From Flavivirga amylovorans (GTDB lineage: Bacteria > Bacteroidota > Bacteroidia > Flavobacteriales > Flavobacteriaceae), in the NCBI RefSeq assembly GCF_030540875.1, contig NZ_JAUOEM010000004.1:507533-571532 (forward strand): a DNA stretch of 64,000 nucleotides. The letters run 5' to 3'. The position numbers and the translations under genes were made by a program. The first letter of the stretch is position 1. The number at the start of each line of letters is the position of its first letter. Below, in pieces: positions 28,754 through 38,863 of the stretch. The notes under the pieces are model-generated. The model saw nothing but the letters and a program-made list of their open reading frames with translations, made no database searches and was not told the origin of the DNA.

Positions 28754-28845
28754 AGAACGGTATTTGTTAATCTATACTTTGTACGAAATAGATTAATAAT
28801 GGCGTACACCACAATTTAACAAATTAATAAGAGAAGAATCATCAA

Positions 28846-30012
28846 ATGAATTTTAATTTTTTGTCTCCTGTTTCAGATTTAGTTTTAGCTCATAATGAAT
28901 TACTTTCATCTCAAGCTTTAGGAAGAAAATTTAAAATCCACTCGTTGCAAAATGGCATACCAGACTTAGATGATGTTGATATTGCTATTTTTGGTGTTTT
29001 AGAAAATAGAAATGATGTTAATTATATAGGAGAAGAATTTCAGTTAGATGAAATTCGAAAATCCTTGTATGGTCTTTTTCCCGGAAGTTGGAATACTACC
29101 ATTGCGGATTTAGGAGATATTAATAAGGGAGAAAGTGTTGAAGATACTTATTTTGCATTAAAAACAGCAATAAGTATTTTAGTAAAAAAGAAAATCATAC
29201 CTATTATATTAGGTGGTACCCAGGATCTTACTTATGCTAACTATCGGGCTTATGATAATTTAATGCCTATGGTTAATATTGTGAATGTGGATAGTAAGTT
29301 TGATTTAGGTGATTCAACAAAACCTATAAAAAATAACAGTTTTGTTGGTAAGGTGATTTTAGACCAGCCTTATAATCTTTTTAACTATGCAACCATTGGG
29401 TATCAAACCTATTTCAATTCGCAAGAAGAAATAGATTTAATGGAAAGCCTTTATTTTGAGTCTTACAGATTGGGACAAGTATCTAACGATATAACCATTG
29501 TTGAACCAGCATTAAGAGATGCTAATATTGTTAGTATAGATTTAACATCGATAAAAGGATCTGAAGTTAGTTTAAACCAAAAATATTCACCAAACGGATT
29601 AGACGGAAAGGAAATATGTGCTATTTCACGTTATGCAGGTATTAGTAATAAAGTAACCTCTTTTGGTATATATGAATATAAACCGTCTAAGGATGATGAA
29701 ATAACATCTATGCTAGTAGCCCAAATGATTTGGTATTTTATTGAAGGTGTTAATTACAGGGTGAATGATGATGATTTTTCTGAAGACAGAAACTATCAAA
29801 AATTTATAACTCTGGTAGATGTTCAGGAATTGGTATTTTATAAGAGTAATAAGACAGGTAGATGGTGGATAGAAATTCCCTTTTTATCAGAAGTAAATAA
29901 TAAATTGAAAAGACATACGTTATTACCATGCATGCATCAGGATTACCTAGATGCGTGCAATAATAAGTTGCCAGACCGTTGGTATAAAGCATTTCAAAAG
30001 AATTGTGTTTAG
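28846..30012 (+). CDS. Arginase/formimidoylglutamase-fold protein with degenerate active site
   Basis: This 388-aa protein follows the ureohydrolase fold: IIPIILGGTQDLTYANYRAY, IVNVDSKFDLGDS, IVSIDLTSIKGSEV. In true enzymes these positions read GGDHS, DAHxD and SxDxDxxDP and bind two Mn ions. Here they read GGTQD (123-127), NVDSKFDL (147-154) and SIDLTSI (230-236), so most metal ligands are missing and catalysis as an arginase or formiminoglutamase is unlikely. The gene stands between topA and gldK, so the product may be a pseudoenzyme tied to gliding/type IX secretion (inference from position). Confidence 0.85.
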   Translation: MNFNFLSPVSDLVLAHNELLSSQALGRKFKIHSLQNGIPDLDDVDIAIFGVLENRNDVNYIGEEFQLDEIRKSLYGLFPGSWNTTIADLGDINKGESVEDTYFALKTAISILVKKKIIPIILGGTQDLTYANYRAYDNLMPMVNIVNVDSKFDLGDSTKPIKNNSFVGKVILDQPYNLFNYATIGYQTYFNSQEEIDLMESLYFESYRLGQVSNDITIVEPALRDANIVSIDLTSIKGSEVSLNQKYSPNGLDGKEICAISRYAGISNKVTSFGIYEYKPSKDDEITSMLVAQMIWYFIEGVNYRVNDDDFSEDRNYQKFITLVDVQELVFYKSNKTGRWWIEIPFLSEVNNKLKRHTLLPCMHQDYLDACNNKLPDRWYKAFQKNCV

Positions 30013-30169
30013 TAGCAATAAAAGGTTGTAAAGCTTATTTCATCGGTAAAATGCTATTTTTTTACGATGAAATGTATTTTTTTTATTGAAAAAGTTGTTT
30101 TTTAAAAAATATATAAATATGTTTACGCTCTCAAAAATGAAGCTTAAACTAATTAACCTCGAGTTTTCT

Positions 30170-31543
30170 ATGGATATGAAGAAGTTTATATTATTAATAA
30201 CAGTAATGACAGTACTAGCTAGTTGTGGCTCTAAAGATAGAGGCGAACTAGTAGGTGTAAAAGGAAAAAAATGGCACCCAGAAAAGCCTTATGGGATGCA
30301 ACTAATTCCTGGTGGATCGTTTATTATGGGTAAGGCAGATGATGACCTTGCTGGTGTGCATGATGCACCTGCAAAAACAGTTACTGTAAGAGCCTTTTAT
30401 ATGGACGAAACAGAGATAACAAATAGCGAATATCGCCAATTTGTTAACTGGGTAAGAGACTCTATAGTTAGAATGAAACTAGCCGTGTTAGCTGACGAAG
30501 TTGGTTTAGTTCCAGAAGATGGAGGTATTGGTGAGTATGCATTTAAAGATGCAGATACAGCAAATATGTCTGTTTACGAGAAATATATGTTCGAAAACTA
30601 TACAGGTCTAGGGCCAACAGGCTATGAAGGACGAAAAATTAATCATGATGTTGATTTAATTTTTGACACAGCCGAATATCCAGATGAATATTATACTGAA
30701 GTTATGGATACTATGTATCTTCCTTTAGAAGAATCTTATAATGGACAACGTACTTGGGATGTAAAGAAATTTAAATTCCAATTTAATTATATGGACATCC
30801 AAGAAGCTGCTAGAAATAGAAGTGTTAAACGTAAAGATGTTATCTTAAAAGAAGAAATTGAAATATATCCAGATACCACTGTTTGGATTAGGGATTTCGC
30901 TTATTCTTATAACGAACCTATGCATAATGACTATTTTTGGCATGATGCTTATAGTGAATATCCAGTAGTAGGTGTTACATGGCAACAAGCCAAAGCATTC
31001 TGTGAGTGGAGAACTATTAATAAAAACTCTTACCAAAAATCTAAAAGAGGATCTGCAATGGTAAATAGATTCAGATTACCATCTGAAGCAGAGTGGGAGT
31101 ATGCCGCAAGAGGCGGTCTTCAAGCAGCAACGTACCCATGGGGAGGACCTTATACTAAGAGTGATAGAGGTTGTTTTATGGCAAACTTTAAACCAGTTAG
31201 AGGGGATTATGCAGCAGATCAAGCATTATATACAGTAGAAGCTAAGTCTTACGAGCCTAACGATTATAATTTATACAATATGGCTGGTAATGTATCAGAA
31301 TGGGTAAATGCATCTTATGATGCGTCATCTTATGCCTATATATCAACAATAAATCCTAGTGTAAATGATAGAGATAATAAGCGTAAAATTGTAAGAGGTG
31401 GTTCATGGAAAGATGTAGCGTACTTTTTACAAGTAAGTTCAAGAGATTATGAATACGCTGATTCTGCAAGAAGCTATATTGGATTTAGAACAGTACAAGA
31501 TTACATGGGGACACAGGTAACAAAAAACTCTAATAACAAATAA
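30170..31543 (+). CDS. gldK: Gliding motility / type IX secretion lipoprotein GldK
   Basis: GldK is an outer-membrane lipoprotein with an FGE-sulfatase-type fold that forms the periplasmic ring with GldN. The frame opens at 30086, but the signal peptide MKKFILLITVMTVLASCGS begins at the Met at 30176 (MDMKKF from 30170), and the upstream 28 codons look non-coding, so I place the start at 30170. Lipidation is at the Cys in LASCGS. FGE motifs: LIPGGSFIMGKADDD, MDETEITNSEYRQFVNW, RLPSEAEWEYAARGG, NLYNMAGNVSEWV and VRGGSWKD. It leads gldKLMN. Confidence 0.95.
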   Translation: MDMKKFILLITVMTVLASCGSKDRGELVGVKGKKWHPEKPYGMQLIPGGSFIMGKADDDLAGVHDAPAKTVTVRAFYMDETEITNSEYRQFVNWVRDSIVRMKLAVLADEVGLVPEDGGIGEYAFKDADTANMSVYEKYMFENYTGLGPTGYEGRKINHDVDLIFDTAEYPDEYYTEVMDTMYLPLEESYNGQRTWDVKKFKFQFNYMDIQEAARNRSVKRKDVILKEEIEIYPDTTVWIRDFAYSYNEPMHNDYFWHDAYSEYPVVGVTWQQAKAFCEWRTINKNSYQKSKRGSAMVNRFRLPSEAEWEYAARGGLQAATYPWGGPYTKSDRGCFMANFKPVRGDYAADQALYTVEAKSYEPNDYNLYNMAGNVSEWVNASYDASSYAYISTINPSVNDRDNKRKIVRGGSWKDVAYFLQVSSRDYEYADSARSYIGFRTVQDYMGTQVTKNSNNK

Positions 31544-31619
31544 GAATCAAATCAATAACAATAAATACTATTAATTAACCTACTTAAGTATTCTTACTTA
31601 AAATTAAAAACCGAAAATT

Positions 31620-32255
31620 ATGGCAAAGTCAAAAGCAAGTAAAAAATTCATGAATATGGCTTATGGATTAGGAGCAGCAATTGTAATCGTTGGAGCTCTA
31701 TTCAAAATTATTCATTTCGAAATAGGCCCTTTAACAGGTAACGTAATGTTAACTATTGGTCTTGTAACAGAAGCAATTATTTTTGCATTATCTGCGTTCG
31801 AACCAGTTGATGATGAATTAGATTGGTCTCTAGTATATCCAGAATTAGCTGGGGGACAGTCTGGTAGTAAAGAAAAGGAAAATCCACAGGGGATGTTGGC
31901 TACTAAATTAGATGAGTTGTTAAAAGACGCTAAGATTGATAGCGAATTAATGAATAGTTTAGGAGAAAGCATTAGAAATTTCGAAGGTGCTGCAAGAAAT
32001 ATGGGGTCTACAGTAGATTCTGTTGAAGCAACTAAAAAATATGGTGAAGAATTATCATTAGCTGCGGCTCAAATGGAATCATTAAATAGCTTATATAAAG
32101 TACAGTTAGAAAGTGTTAACAAACAAGCTTCAATTAACGAAGAATCTATTGAAAATGCTGCTAAATTAAAAGAGCAAATGCAATCATTAGCATCTAACTT
32201 GTCTTCATTAAATGGTGTTTACGGTGGTATGCTGTCTGCAATGCATAAAGACTAA
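31620..32255 (+). CDS. gldL: Gliding motility / type IX secretion motor protein GldL
   Basis: This 211-aa inner-membrane protein has two N-terminal helices (MAYGLGAAIVIVGALFKIIH and GNVMLTIGLVTEAIIFALSA) and a cytosolic coiled-coil tail (residues 90-210). Key residues of the proton-driven GldLM motor are in place: Y15, K29, H32 and E51, at the positions corresponding to Y13, K27, H30 and E49 described for Flavobacterium johnsoniae. GldL pentamers surround the GldM dimer and use the proton motive force to rotate it. Confidence 0.97.
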   Translation: MAKSKASKKFMNMAYGLGAAIVIVGALFKIIHFEIGPLTGNVMLTIGLVTEAIIFALSAFEPVDDELDWSLVYPELAGGQSGSKEKENPQGMLATKLDELLKDAKIDSELMNSLGESIRNFEGAARNMGSTVDSVEATKKYGEELSLAAAQMESLNSLYKVQLESVNKQASINEESIENAAKLKEQMQSLASNLSSLNGVYGGMLSAMHKD

Positions 32256-32301
32256 TTAGGGGTTAATCCCATTTATTATTAACCAAAAACCTAATTAGAA
32301 T

Positions 32302-33864
32302 ATGGCAGCAGGAAATTTATCACCAAGACAGAAAATGATTAATCTGATGTACCTAATATTTATAGCCATGTTGGCTTTAAATATGTCGAAAGAAGTACTT
32401 TCAGCATTCGGATTAATGAACGAGAAGCTTACTGAATCTAATGAAGCAACAACATTACGTAATGAAAGCTTCATGGCTAACTTAGAGCAGAAAGCTACAG
32501 ATCAAGCAGAAAAATATGAACCACTTAAGTCTAAAGCAGATAAAATTGATGCATTGGCTAAAACGTTTAATAGTCATTTAGAAGATTTAAAATCTAAAAT
32601 GATCGCTAAGCTTGATGATCCTACAGATTATGAAATCATGGATAAAGGAGATTATCTAGATGAAAACTTCTTTAAAGGAGACAAGTTAAAAGAAGATGGT
32701 CAAGCATTTTTAGATCAGATAGCTGCCTTTAGAGACGGTGTAACAAACCTTTTGAAAGATGAAAAAGGGATGGAAGACGTTATTAAAGAAGTTCAAGATA
32801 AGTTTAGCACAGAAGAAGTTACCAATAGAGATGGTCTTAAGGTAAGCTGGTTAGACTATCATTATAAAGGATTTCCTTTAGTCGCTTCTTTAACTAAAAT
32901 GACACAACTTCAAGCAGATATTAAGACGACAGAATCTGAAGTATTGTCTAATATGTTACAAGGAACACTTTCTAGTGAAGTGTCTATGACAAATTATACA
33001 ACGTTGATGGAAACGTCTAAATCAGCTTACTTTAATGGTGAGAAATTTGATGGGCAAATTGTATTAGGTCGTAAAGATGCTTCTACTAAACCTACTAGAG
33101 TTGAGTTGACTCTAGATGGTAGACCGCTTAAAGAAGATCAATATATTATCGAAGAAGGAAAAGTAAAACTTAAAATAGGAACTGGTGGTGTTGGTGAACA
33201 TAAAATTGAAGGGAAATTGATTTTTGCTCAAGATGGAGAAGAAATTGAAGTGCCTGTAAAGTCATCATTTGCTACAGTTTCTAAACCAAATGCTGCAACT
33301 ATTTCAGCTGATAAAATGAATGTAGTATATCGTGGTGTTAAAAACCCAATGACTATTTCATTTGCTGGTATCCCTGATAATAAAGTATCTGCTAGTGCTC
33401 AAGGTTTATCAAGAGCTGGAGGTAGCAGATATATAATGGACGCTACTAGAGTTAAAGGTAGAGAAGTAACAATTAATGTTACTGGAACACTACCTGGAGG
33501 ACAAAAAGTAAGTGATAATGCTAAATTCAGAATTAAGGATTTACCAAAACCAACAGGAACTGTTAGAGGAGAAGATGGTGCTATAAAAATGCAAAAAAAT
33601 GCTCTTGATATATCTACTATTGGTGCCAAGTTTGATGATTTTGATTTTGAATTACCATTGCGTGTTACTGGATTTAAATTTAAAGTTCCAGGACAACCAA
33701 CAATAACAGTTAGAGGTAACAAGTTGGATACTAGAGCTAAAGCAGCATTGCGTAAAGCTAAGCGAGGATCTGGAGTTCAAATATTTGATATTGAAGCTAA
33801 AGCTAAAGGTGTAAGTGTGATACTTAAAAAAGTATCTCCAGTTTTTGTTGAGGTAACAAACTAG
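32302..33864 (+). CDS. gldM: Gliding motility / type IX secretion protein GldM
   Basis: The 520-aa protein has one N-terminal helix (MINLMYLIFIAMLALNMSKE) that sits inside the GldL ring, and four periplasmic domains (D1 to D4, about 40-520) that reach the GldK/GldN ring. Characteristic stretches include LSPRQKMINLMYLIF at the start and NPMTISFAGIPDNKVSASAQ in D3. It passes torque from the motor to the trans-envelope part. It lies 46 bp after gldL. Confidence 0.97.
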   Translation: MAAGNLSPRQKMINLMYLIFIAMLALNMSKEVLSAFGLMNEKLTESNEATTLRNESFMANLEQKATDQAEKYEPLKSKADKIDALAKTFNSHLEDLKSKMIAKLDDPTDYEIMDKGDYLDENFFKGDKLKEDGQAFLDQIAAFRDGVTNLLKDEKGMEDVIKEVQDKFSTEEVTNRDGLKVSWLDYHYKGFPLVASLTKMTQLQADIKTTESEVLSNMLQGTLSSEVSMTNYTTLMETSKSAYFNGEKFDGQIVLGRKDASTKPTRVELTLDGRPLKEDQYIIEEGKVKLKIGTGGVGEHKIEGKLIFAQDGEEIEVPVKSSFATVSKPNAATISADKMNVVYRGVKNPMTISFAGIPDNKVSASAQGLSRAGGSRYIMDATRVKGREVTINVTGTLPGGQKVSDNAKFRIKDLPKPTGTVRGEDGAIKMQKNALDISTIGAKFDDFDFELPLRVTGFKFKVPGQPTITVRGNKLDTRAKAALRKAKRGSGVQIFDIEAKAKGVSVILKKVSPVFVEVTN

Positions 33865-34011
33865 TTATATTGGAATTAACCTTTATGGTTAAACCTCAAT
33901 AAATAAAAATGTACAAATTAGGATGAAATATCCATAATAAAGTTAGAAAATTTACTCTAAAGTTATTATGGATATTACATGTGACCATAGAGAATTAATA
34001 AACATAAGAAC

Positions 34012-34902
34012 ATGAAATTAAAAAGTTTTTTATTAACCGTTACAACTGTCTTTACAGTGTCGGGTGTATTTGCCCAGGCAAATATATTAAACGCTAAGAG
34101 CCCTGAGGAAATTGGTGTAAGAACAGACGAGCAAAGGGAAATTGACAATGATAAGCCTTTAGAATATGGTTATGTTGATGATAGGGATATTCTGTTTTCT
34201 AAGATGACATGGGAAAAAATTATTCTTGATGAACGAGCAAACTTTCCTTTATATTACCCTACCGATACTAACAATATTGGTAATGATAGAAGATCGTTAT
34301 ATCATGTCCTTATGAAGAACATTGCTAATGGAAGAATAGAAAACATATATGATGATTCTTATTTTACAGCAAAACGTACTTTAAAAGATATAGAAGCAGC
34401 TTTGGTTAAAATAGATACTACAGAATTAGGTATTGAACAATTAAATGCGGGAGAAGCATTATCTCCAGAATATATTAATAGAAGAGATATTACAGCTGCA
34501 GATATTAAGGAATACCACATCAAAGGTCTTTGGTATTTTGATAAGCGTCAGGCTGAAATGAAATACAGATTGTTAGGAATAGCTCCTGTTGCGCCAGATG
34601 TAAATTTTATTGATGAGCCAGAGCCAGATTTAGTACCTTTATTTTGGGTATTCTTCCCAGATGCTAGAGAGGTATTGCATGAAGCAAAATCATTCAATAA
34701 TCAAAATAGTTCCATTCCTTTTTCTTTTGACCATATTTTAAATGCAAGACGTTTTCACGGATATATTTATAAAGAAGAAAATGTTCAAGAAGATAGACAA
34801 ATATCTGAGTACATATCACAAAACGCTTTAATGCAATTATTAGAATCTCAAAGGATTAAAGACAGAATTAGAGACTTTGAATTAGATATGTGGACTTATT
34901 AA
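34012..34902 (+). CDS. gldN: Gliding motility / type IX secretion protein GldN
   Basis: At 296 aa it has a signal peptide (MKLKSFLLTVTTVFTVSGVFA, cleaved before QAN) and the GldN/PorN body: DDRDILFSKMTWEKIILDER, NFPLYYPTDTNNIGNDRRSL, and PLFWVFFPDAREVLHEAKSF. It binds GldK to build the periplasmic ring of the secretion machine. It closes the gldKLMN operon before a terminator. Confidence 0.96.
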   Translation: MKLKSFLLTVTTVFTVSGVFAQANILNAKSPEEIGVRTDEQREIDNDKPLEYGYVDDRDILFSKMTWEKIILDERANFPLYYPTDTNNIGNDRRSLYHVLMKNIANGRIENIYDDSYFTAKRTLKDIEAALVKIDTTELGIEQLNAGEALSPEYINRRDITAADIKEYHIKGLWYFDKRQAEMKYRLLGIAPVAPDVNFIDEPEPDLVPLFWVFFPDAREVLHEAKSFNNQNSSIPFSFDHILNARRFHGYIYKEENVQEDRQISEYISQNALMQLLESQRIKDRIRDFELDMWTY

Positions 34903-34926
34903 TTCTCACAATCAATTAGAATATAC

Positions 34927-34960
34927 GAAACGCTCACTTTTTAAGTGGGCGTTTTTTATT
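34927..34960. terminator. Terminator of gldKLMN
   Basis: AACGCTCACTT pairs with AAGTGGGCGTT (one G-T pair) around a short T-rich loop and is followed by TTTTT, 25 bp after the gldN stop. Confidence 0.85.
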
Positions 34961-35058
34961 ACCCTGAATTTTAGGTTGATTTACCTATCTTGAATGGAGA
35001 TGAAAGGCCTTATGTAAACAGTAGTAAGAATCCAATTTTCTAATTATCTTCGTGGATT

Positions 35059-36102
35059 ATGAAAGTAGATTATATCGTAGTAGGAATTGGGCTAGCCGGC
35101 ATTAGTTTTTGTGAGCAATTAAAAGCGAATAAAAAAACATTTATAGCATTTGATAACACATCACAATTATCTTCTATTGTGGCTGGAGGATTATATAATC
35201 CAGTAGTATTGAAACGATTTACATCGGTTTGGAAAAGTAAAGAGCAATTAGAAATAGCACTACCACTCTATGCACGCTTAGAAAAAGAGTTGGATGTAAA
35301 ATTAGATTATAAAATTCCTGTTTACCGTAAGTTTGCATCGCTAGAAGAACAAAATGATTGGTTTGCAGCATCAGATAAACCCATACTTTCAGAATACCTA
35401 TCGGAAAAACTTATTAAAAATGAGAATCATGCTATTAAAGCAGATTTTGGATTCGGTGAAGTTTTAGATACAGGAAGAATAGATGTAAAAACAATGATTG
35501 AAGCTTATAAAATAGATTTATTGAAAAATAAACTACTGCTTGAAGAAGCTTTTAATCATGATGCTATAACAATAGAAAACAATACAATTCAATATCAAAA
35601 TTTAAAAGCAACCAACATGGTGTTTTCTGAAGGATATGGTATTAAACAAAACCCATATTTTAATCATTTACCATTGGTACCAGCAAAAGGAGAGTTAGTA
35701 ATAATACATGCACCAGATTTAAAAATAAACTATGTTTTAAAAGCAGGCGTCTTTTTAATTCCATTGGGGAATGATTTATATATTGTGGGAGCTACTTACG
35801 AATGGAAAGATTTAAGTAATGGTATTACTAAAGAAGCAAAAGAAACGCTCTTAAATAAGCTTAAAAAGCTTATTAGCTGTTCTTTTGAAGTAGTAGGTCA
35901 AGTGGCTGGAATTCGTCCTACAGTTAAAGATAGACGTCCATTAGTAGGAAAACACCAAAAACATAAAAATTTGTTTGTATTAAATGGTTTAGGTACACGA
36001 GGTGTTATGATTGGCCCTTATGTAGCTAAGCAACTTTATAATTTTATTGAAAACGGGGTTCCTCTAGAAAAAGAAATTGATATTAATCGTTTTTCTTTTT
36101 AA
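35059..36102 (+). CDS. FAD-dependent oxidoreductase (DAO family)
   Basis: The 347-aa protein starts MKVDYIVVGIGLAGISFCEQ with the dinucleotide-binding GxGxxG, followed by an acidic/FAD ribose region (FIAFDN). The DAO-type C-terminal block includes GQVAGIRPTVKDRRPLVG and LNGLGTRGVMIGPYVAKQL. It looks soluble and has no signal. The substrate (an amine or amino acid) cannot be told from the sequence. It is monocistronic, between terminated gldN and a convergent DUF983 gene. Confidence 0.9.
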   Translation: MKVDYIVVGIGLAGISFCEQLKANKKTFIAFDNTSQLSSIVAGGLYNPVVLKRFTSVWKSKEQLEIALPLYARLEKELDVKLDYKIPVYRKFASLEEQNDWFAASDKPILSEYLSEKLIKNENHAIKADFGFGEVLDTGRIDVKTMIEAYKIDLLKNKLLLEEAFNHDAITIENNTIQYQNLKATNMVFSEGYGIKQNPYFNHLPLVPAKGELVIIHAPDLKINYVLKAGVFLIPLGNDLYIVGATYEWKDLSNGITKEAKETLLNKLKKLISCSFEVVGQVAGIRPTVKDRRPLVGKHQKHKNLFVLNGLGTRGVMIGPYVAKQLYNFIENGVPLEKEIDINRFSF

Positions 36103-36139
36103 ACGTGCTGTTCTAGTTAAGAATGATACAGGTAGCTTT

Positions 36140-36523
36140 TTACTTTTTTGCAAGCGACTTATCGTAATGCATAAAAAAGTTAATCCAAATGTTTCTTGAA
36201 AGCCTTAAAATAATAGGCATACACACAATTAAAGTTGCTATAATCGATATAAATATAATATGGATACTTGCGTTAAACACAAAATATGAAATAACAAAAG
36301 CTGCTGTAGCAAATGCAATTCCAACAGGATAACTCACATACATAGAACCATAAAAAAAAGAAGGTTCTATCTTGTATTTTGTTTTACAATTACTACAATG
36401 TTCATGCATGCTTAAAGCTTCAGAAAGTATGTAAGGATTCTTGTTTTTAAACATAGATTCTTCATGACATTTCGGGCAAGCCCCAGTTAGAATGCTATAT
36501 AATTTTGTTCCTTTTTTAAACAT
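36140..36523 (-). CDS. DUF983 family membrane protein
   Basis: The 127-aa protein begins FKKGTKLYSILTGACPKCHE and has two CxxC pairs (CPKC, CSNC) before two membrane helices (YPVGIAFATAAFVISYFVF and IIFISIIATLIVCMPIILRL), the usual DUF983 layout. The Cys pairs probably bind zinc. Function unknown. It is convergent with the oxidoreductase gene and divergent from the ABC-F gene. Confidence 0.9.
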   Translation of the reverse strand: MFKKGTKLYSILTGACPKCHEESMFKNKNPYILSEALSMHEHCSNCKTKYKIEPSFFYGSMYVSYPVGIAFATAAFVISYFVFNASIHIIFISIIATLIVCMPIILRLSRNIWINFFMHYDKSLAKK

Positions 36524-36666
36524 ATATAATGTATTTTTGCAAGCGCAATAGAAAAAATCTAAAACTCGATTATAAATTGGGGTTTCTATTTAGATTGTCT
36601 TAGTCACAAAGTCAAGGCAAAAATAAGTTTTAATAATTAAAGTGCCGTAATTTAAGTTACATATCT

Positions 36667-38583
36667 ATGATGAACATTCATAATTTATCGATATCATTTC
36701 AAGGGGAATACCTGTTTGAAGACATTACATTTAAACTAGGTAATGGGGATAGAATAGGGCTTATTGGGAAAAATGGAGCAGGTAAATCCACGATGCTTAA
36801 AATTTTGTCAAAAGAGATGGAGCCAGATACTGGACAAATTGCAGCAGATAAAGAACTAAAAATTGGGTTTTTAAAACAAGATATTGATTTTGTTTTAGGA
36901 AGAACGGTACTTGAAGAGGCTTACCAAGCTTTTACAGAAATTAAAGAGTTAGAAGCTAAAATGGATGGCATCAACACCCAGTTAGCAGAACGTACCGATT
37001 ATGAAAGTGAAGGCTATAATCAACTTATGATTGATATTAATGAGATTCAGCATCAATATGAAATTTTAGGTGGTTATAATTACCAAGGAGACACTGAGAA
37101 AATTCTCCAAGGACTAGGCTTTAAACGACCAGACTTTGATAAGCTAACCGATACCTTTTCAGGAGGCTGGCGTATGCGAATAGAATTGGCTAAATTATTA
37201 CTTCAAAATAATGACATTCTTTTATTAGATGAGCCAACTAACCACTTAGATATAGAATCTATTATCTGGTTAGAAGGGTTTTTAAAGAATTATCCAGGAG
37301 CAGTAGTTATAGTATCGCATGATAAAATGTTTTTAGATAATGTTACTAATAGAACCATTGAGATTTCTTTAGGTAGAATTTATGATTATCCTAAGCCTTA
37401 TACAAAATACTTAGTACTACGAGAAGAGTTAAGAACGCAACAGTTAGCATCTCAAAAAAATCAACAAAAACAGATTGAGCAAACAGAAAAGCTTATTGAA
37501 AAATTTCGTGCTAAAGCATCAAAAGCGACGATGGCACAATCACTTATTAAAAAACTTGATAAAATTGATAGAATAGAAGTCGATGAAGATGATAATAGTG
37601 TAATGACGCTTAACTTCCCTGTATCTATAACACCAGGGAAAGTAGTAGTAGAAACCGAAGGAGTCTCAAAAAATTATGGGGATAATCAAGTTCTTAAAAA
37701 CATTAATTTGCTTGTAGAACGAGATAGTAAAACAGCTTTTGTTGGACAAAACGGACAAGGAAAATCAACATTAGCAAAGATTATAGTAGGAGATATAAAG
37801 TATGATGGGCATTTAAAGTTAGGCCATAATGTACAGATAGGGTATTTTGCTCAAAATCAAGCAGAGTATTTAAATGGTAGCAAAACTGTTTTAGATACTA
37901 TGATTGATGCGGCTAATGAAACCAATAGAAGTAAAGTTCGTGATATTTTAGGATCCTTTTTATTTCGTGGTGATGAAGTTGAAAAATACGTACGTGTACT
38001 TTCTGGAGGCGAACGAAATCGTTTAGCATTAGCGAAATTAATGTTGCAGCCATTCAATGTTTTAATAATGGATGAGCCGACAAACCACTTAGATATTAAA
38101 TCTAAAAATGTATTAAAAGAAGCCTTAAAACGATTTGAAGGCACTTTAATTTTGGTATCGCATGACAGGGATTTTCTCCAAGGTTTAACCAATTTAGTAT
38201 ACGAGTTTAAAGATCATAAAATAAAAGAGTATCTAGGAGATATAGATTATTATTTAGGGCAACGTAAAGTTGAAAACCTTCGTGAAGTCGAAAAACGAAC
38301 AGTAGTAAAGGATGTTCCTAAAGAAAAAGAGAAGAAGCATCAATCGTATGAAGACCAGAAAAAACTAAAGTCTTTAAATAATAGATTGAGTAATGTTGAA
38401 GCTCAAATCAACCAGCTTGAACGGGATATAAAAGCTATTGACTTAGAGCTTGAAATTAATTACGAGGCAGTAACTTCCAAACCAAACTTTTTCGATGATT
38501 ATCAAAAAAAGAAAACTGATTTGCAAGACTTGATGGAGAAATGGGAAGTAGTTCAATTTGAAATAGACGGTTTAGGAAATTAG
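36667..38583 (+). CDS. ABC-F family ATPase
   Basis: The 638-aa protein has two ABC cassettes and no membrane domain: Walker A GKNGAGKST (first) and GQNGQGKST (second), signatures TFSGGWRMRIEL and LSGGERNRLAL, Walker B DILLLDEPTNHLD and VLIMDEPTNHLD. The ABC-F linker lies between (about 240-320), and a charged coiled-coil tail (about 555-635, as in Uup) closes it. ABC-F proteins act on the ribosome. Translation may begin at the second Met (36670); the two starts differ by one residue. Confidence 0.95.
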   Translation: MMNIHNLSISFQGEYLFEDITFKLGNGDRIGLIGKNGAGKSTMLKILSKEMEPDTGQIAADKELKIGFLKQDIDFVLGRTVLEEAYQAFTEIKELEAKMDGINTQLAERTDYESEGYNQLMIDINEIQHQYEILGGYNYQGDTEKILQGLGFKRPDFDKLTDTFSGGWRMRIELAKLLLQNNDILLLDEPTNHLDIESIIWLEGFLKNYPGAVVIVSHDKMFLDNVTNRTIEISLGRIYDYPKPYTKYLVLREELRTQQLASQKNQQKQIEQTEKLIEKFRAKASKATMAQSLIKKLDKIDRIEVDEDDNSVMTLNFPVSITPGKVVVETEGVSKNYGDNQVLKNINLLVERDSKTAFVGQNGQGKSTLAKIIVGDIKYDGHLKLGHNVQIGYFAQNQAEYLNGSKTVLDTMIDAANETNRSKVRDILGSFLFRGDEVEKYVRVLSGGERNRLALAKLMLQPFNVLIMDEPTNHLDIKSKNVLKEALKRFEGTLILVSHDRDFLQGLTNLVYEFKDHKIKEYLGDIDYYLGQRKVENLREVEKRTVVKDVPKEKEKKHQSYEDQKKLKSLNNRLSNVEAQINQLERDIKAIDLELEINYEAVTSKPNFFDDYQKKKTDLQDLMEKWEVVQFEIDGLGN

Positions 38584-38703
38584 TTTAACATTCAACCATT
38601 ACTTAATGCAGAATTGAATAGAAATCAAGCTAAATATTTTGCTAAGTTAGCCGAATTGCAAATGCTTCAAATAAGTGGAGGAATTTTAAATATCAATTTC
38701 TAA
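38584..38703 (+). other. Short in-frame open stretch after the ABC-F stop, possible gene remnant
   Basis: After the TAG at 38581-38583 the same frame remains open for 39 codons, with a protein-like composition: FNIQPLLNAELNRNQAKYFA and KLAELQMLQISGGILNINF. It has no start codon of its own. It could be the end of a lost gene (it faintly recalls TolC-type C-termini), or an ancestral longer ABC-F tail; I cannot decide. The rest of the 280-bp gap before the LRR gene shows only AT-rich sequence. Confidence 0.3.
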
Positions 38704-38863
38704 GAAACTAGAATGAACCTATTTATTTTATTTTTTGATAAGTAAAATTCTAGCTTATCAGCAGGTATTTGTTAAAATTTAATGTATTTCATCGAATAAA
38801 ATAGTTTTTAATCGATATTTCTTCTAATTTCGTAAGTGAATTAATCCCAAATTTACTTGAAAC

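Noticed and set aside
30086-30169. N-terminal 28-residue extension of GldK
   Set aside because: It would bury the lipoprotein signal peptide inside the protein; the start at 30170 (or 30176) gives a proper signal and lipobox.
38584-38703. C-terminal extension of the ABC-F protein by readthrough
   Set aside because: The ABC-F protein is already full length with its coiled-coil tail; the extra 39 codons look more like a relic than an extension.
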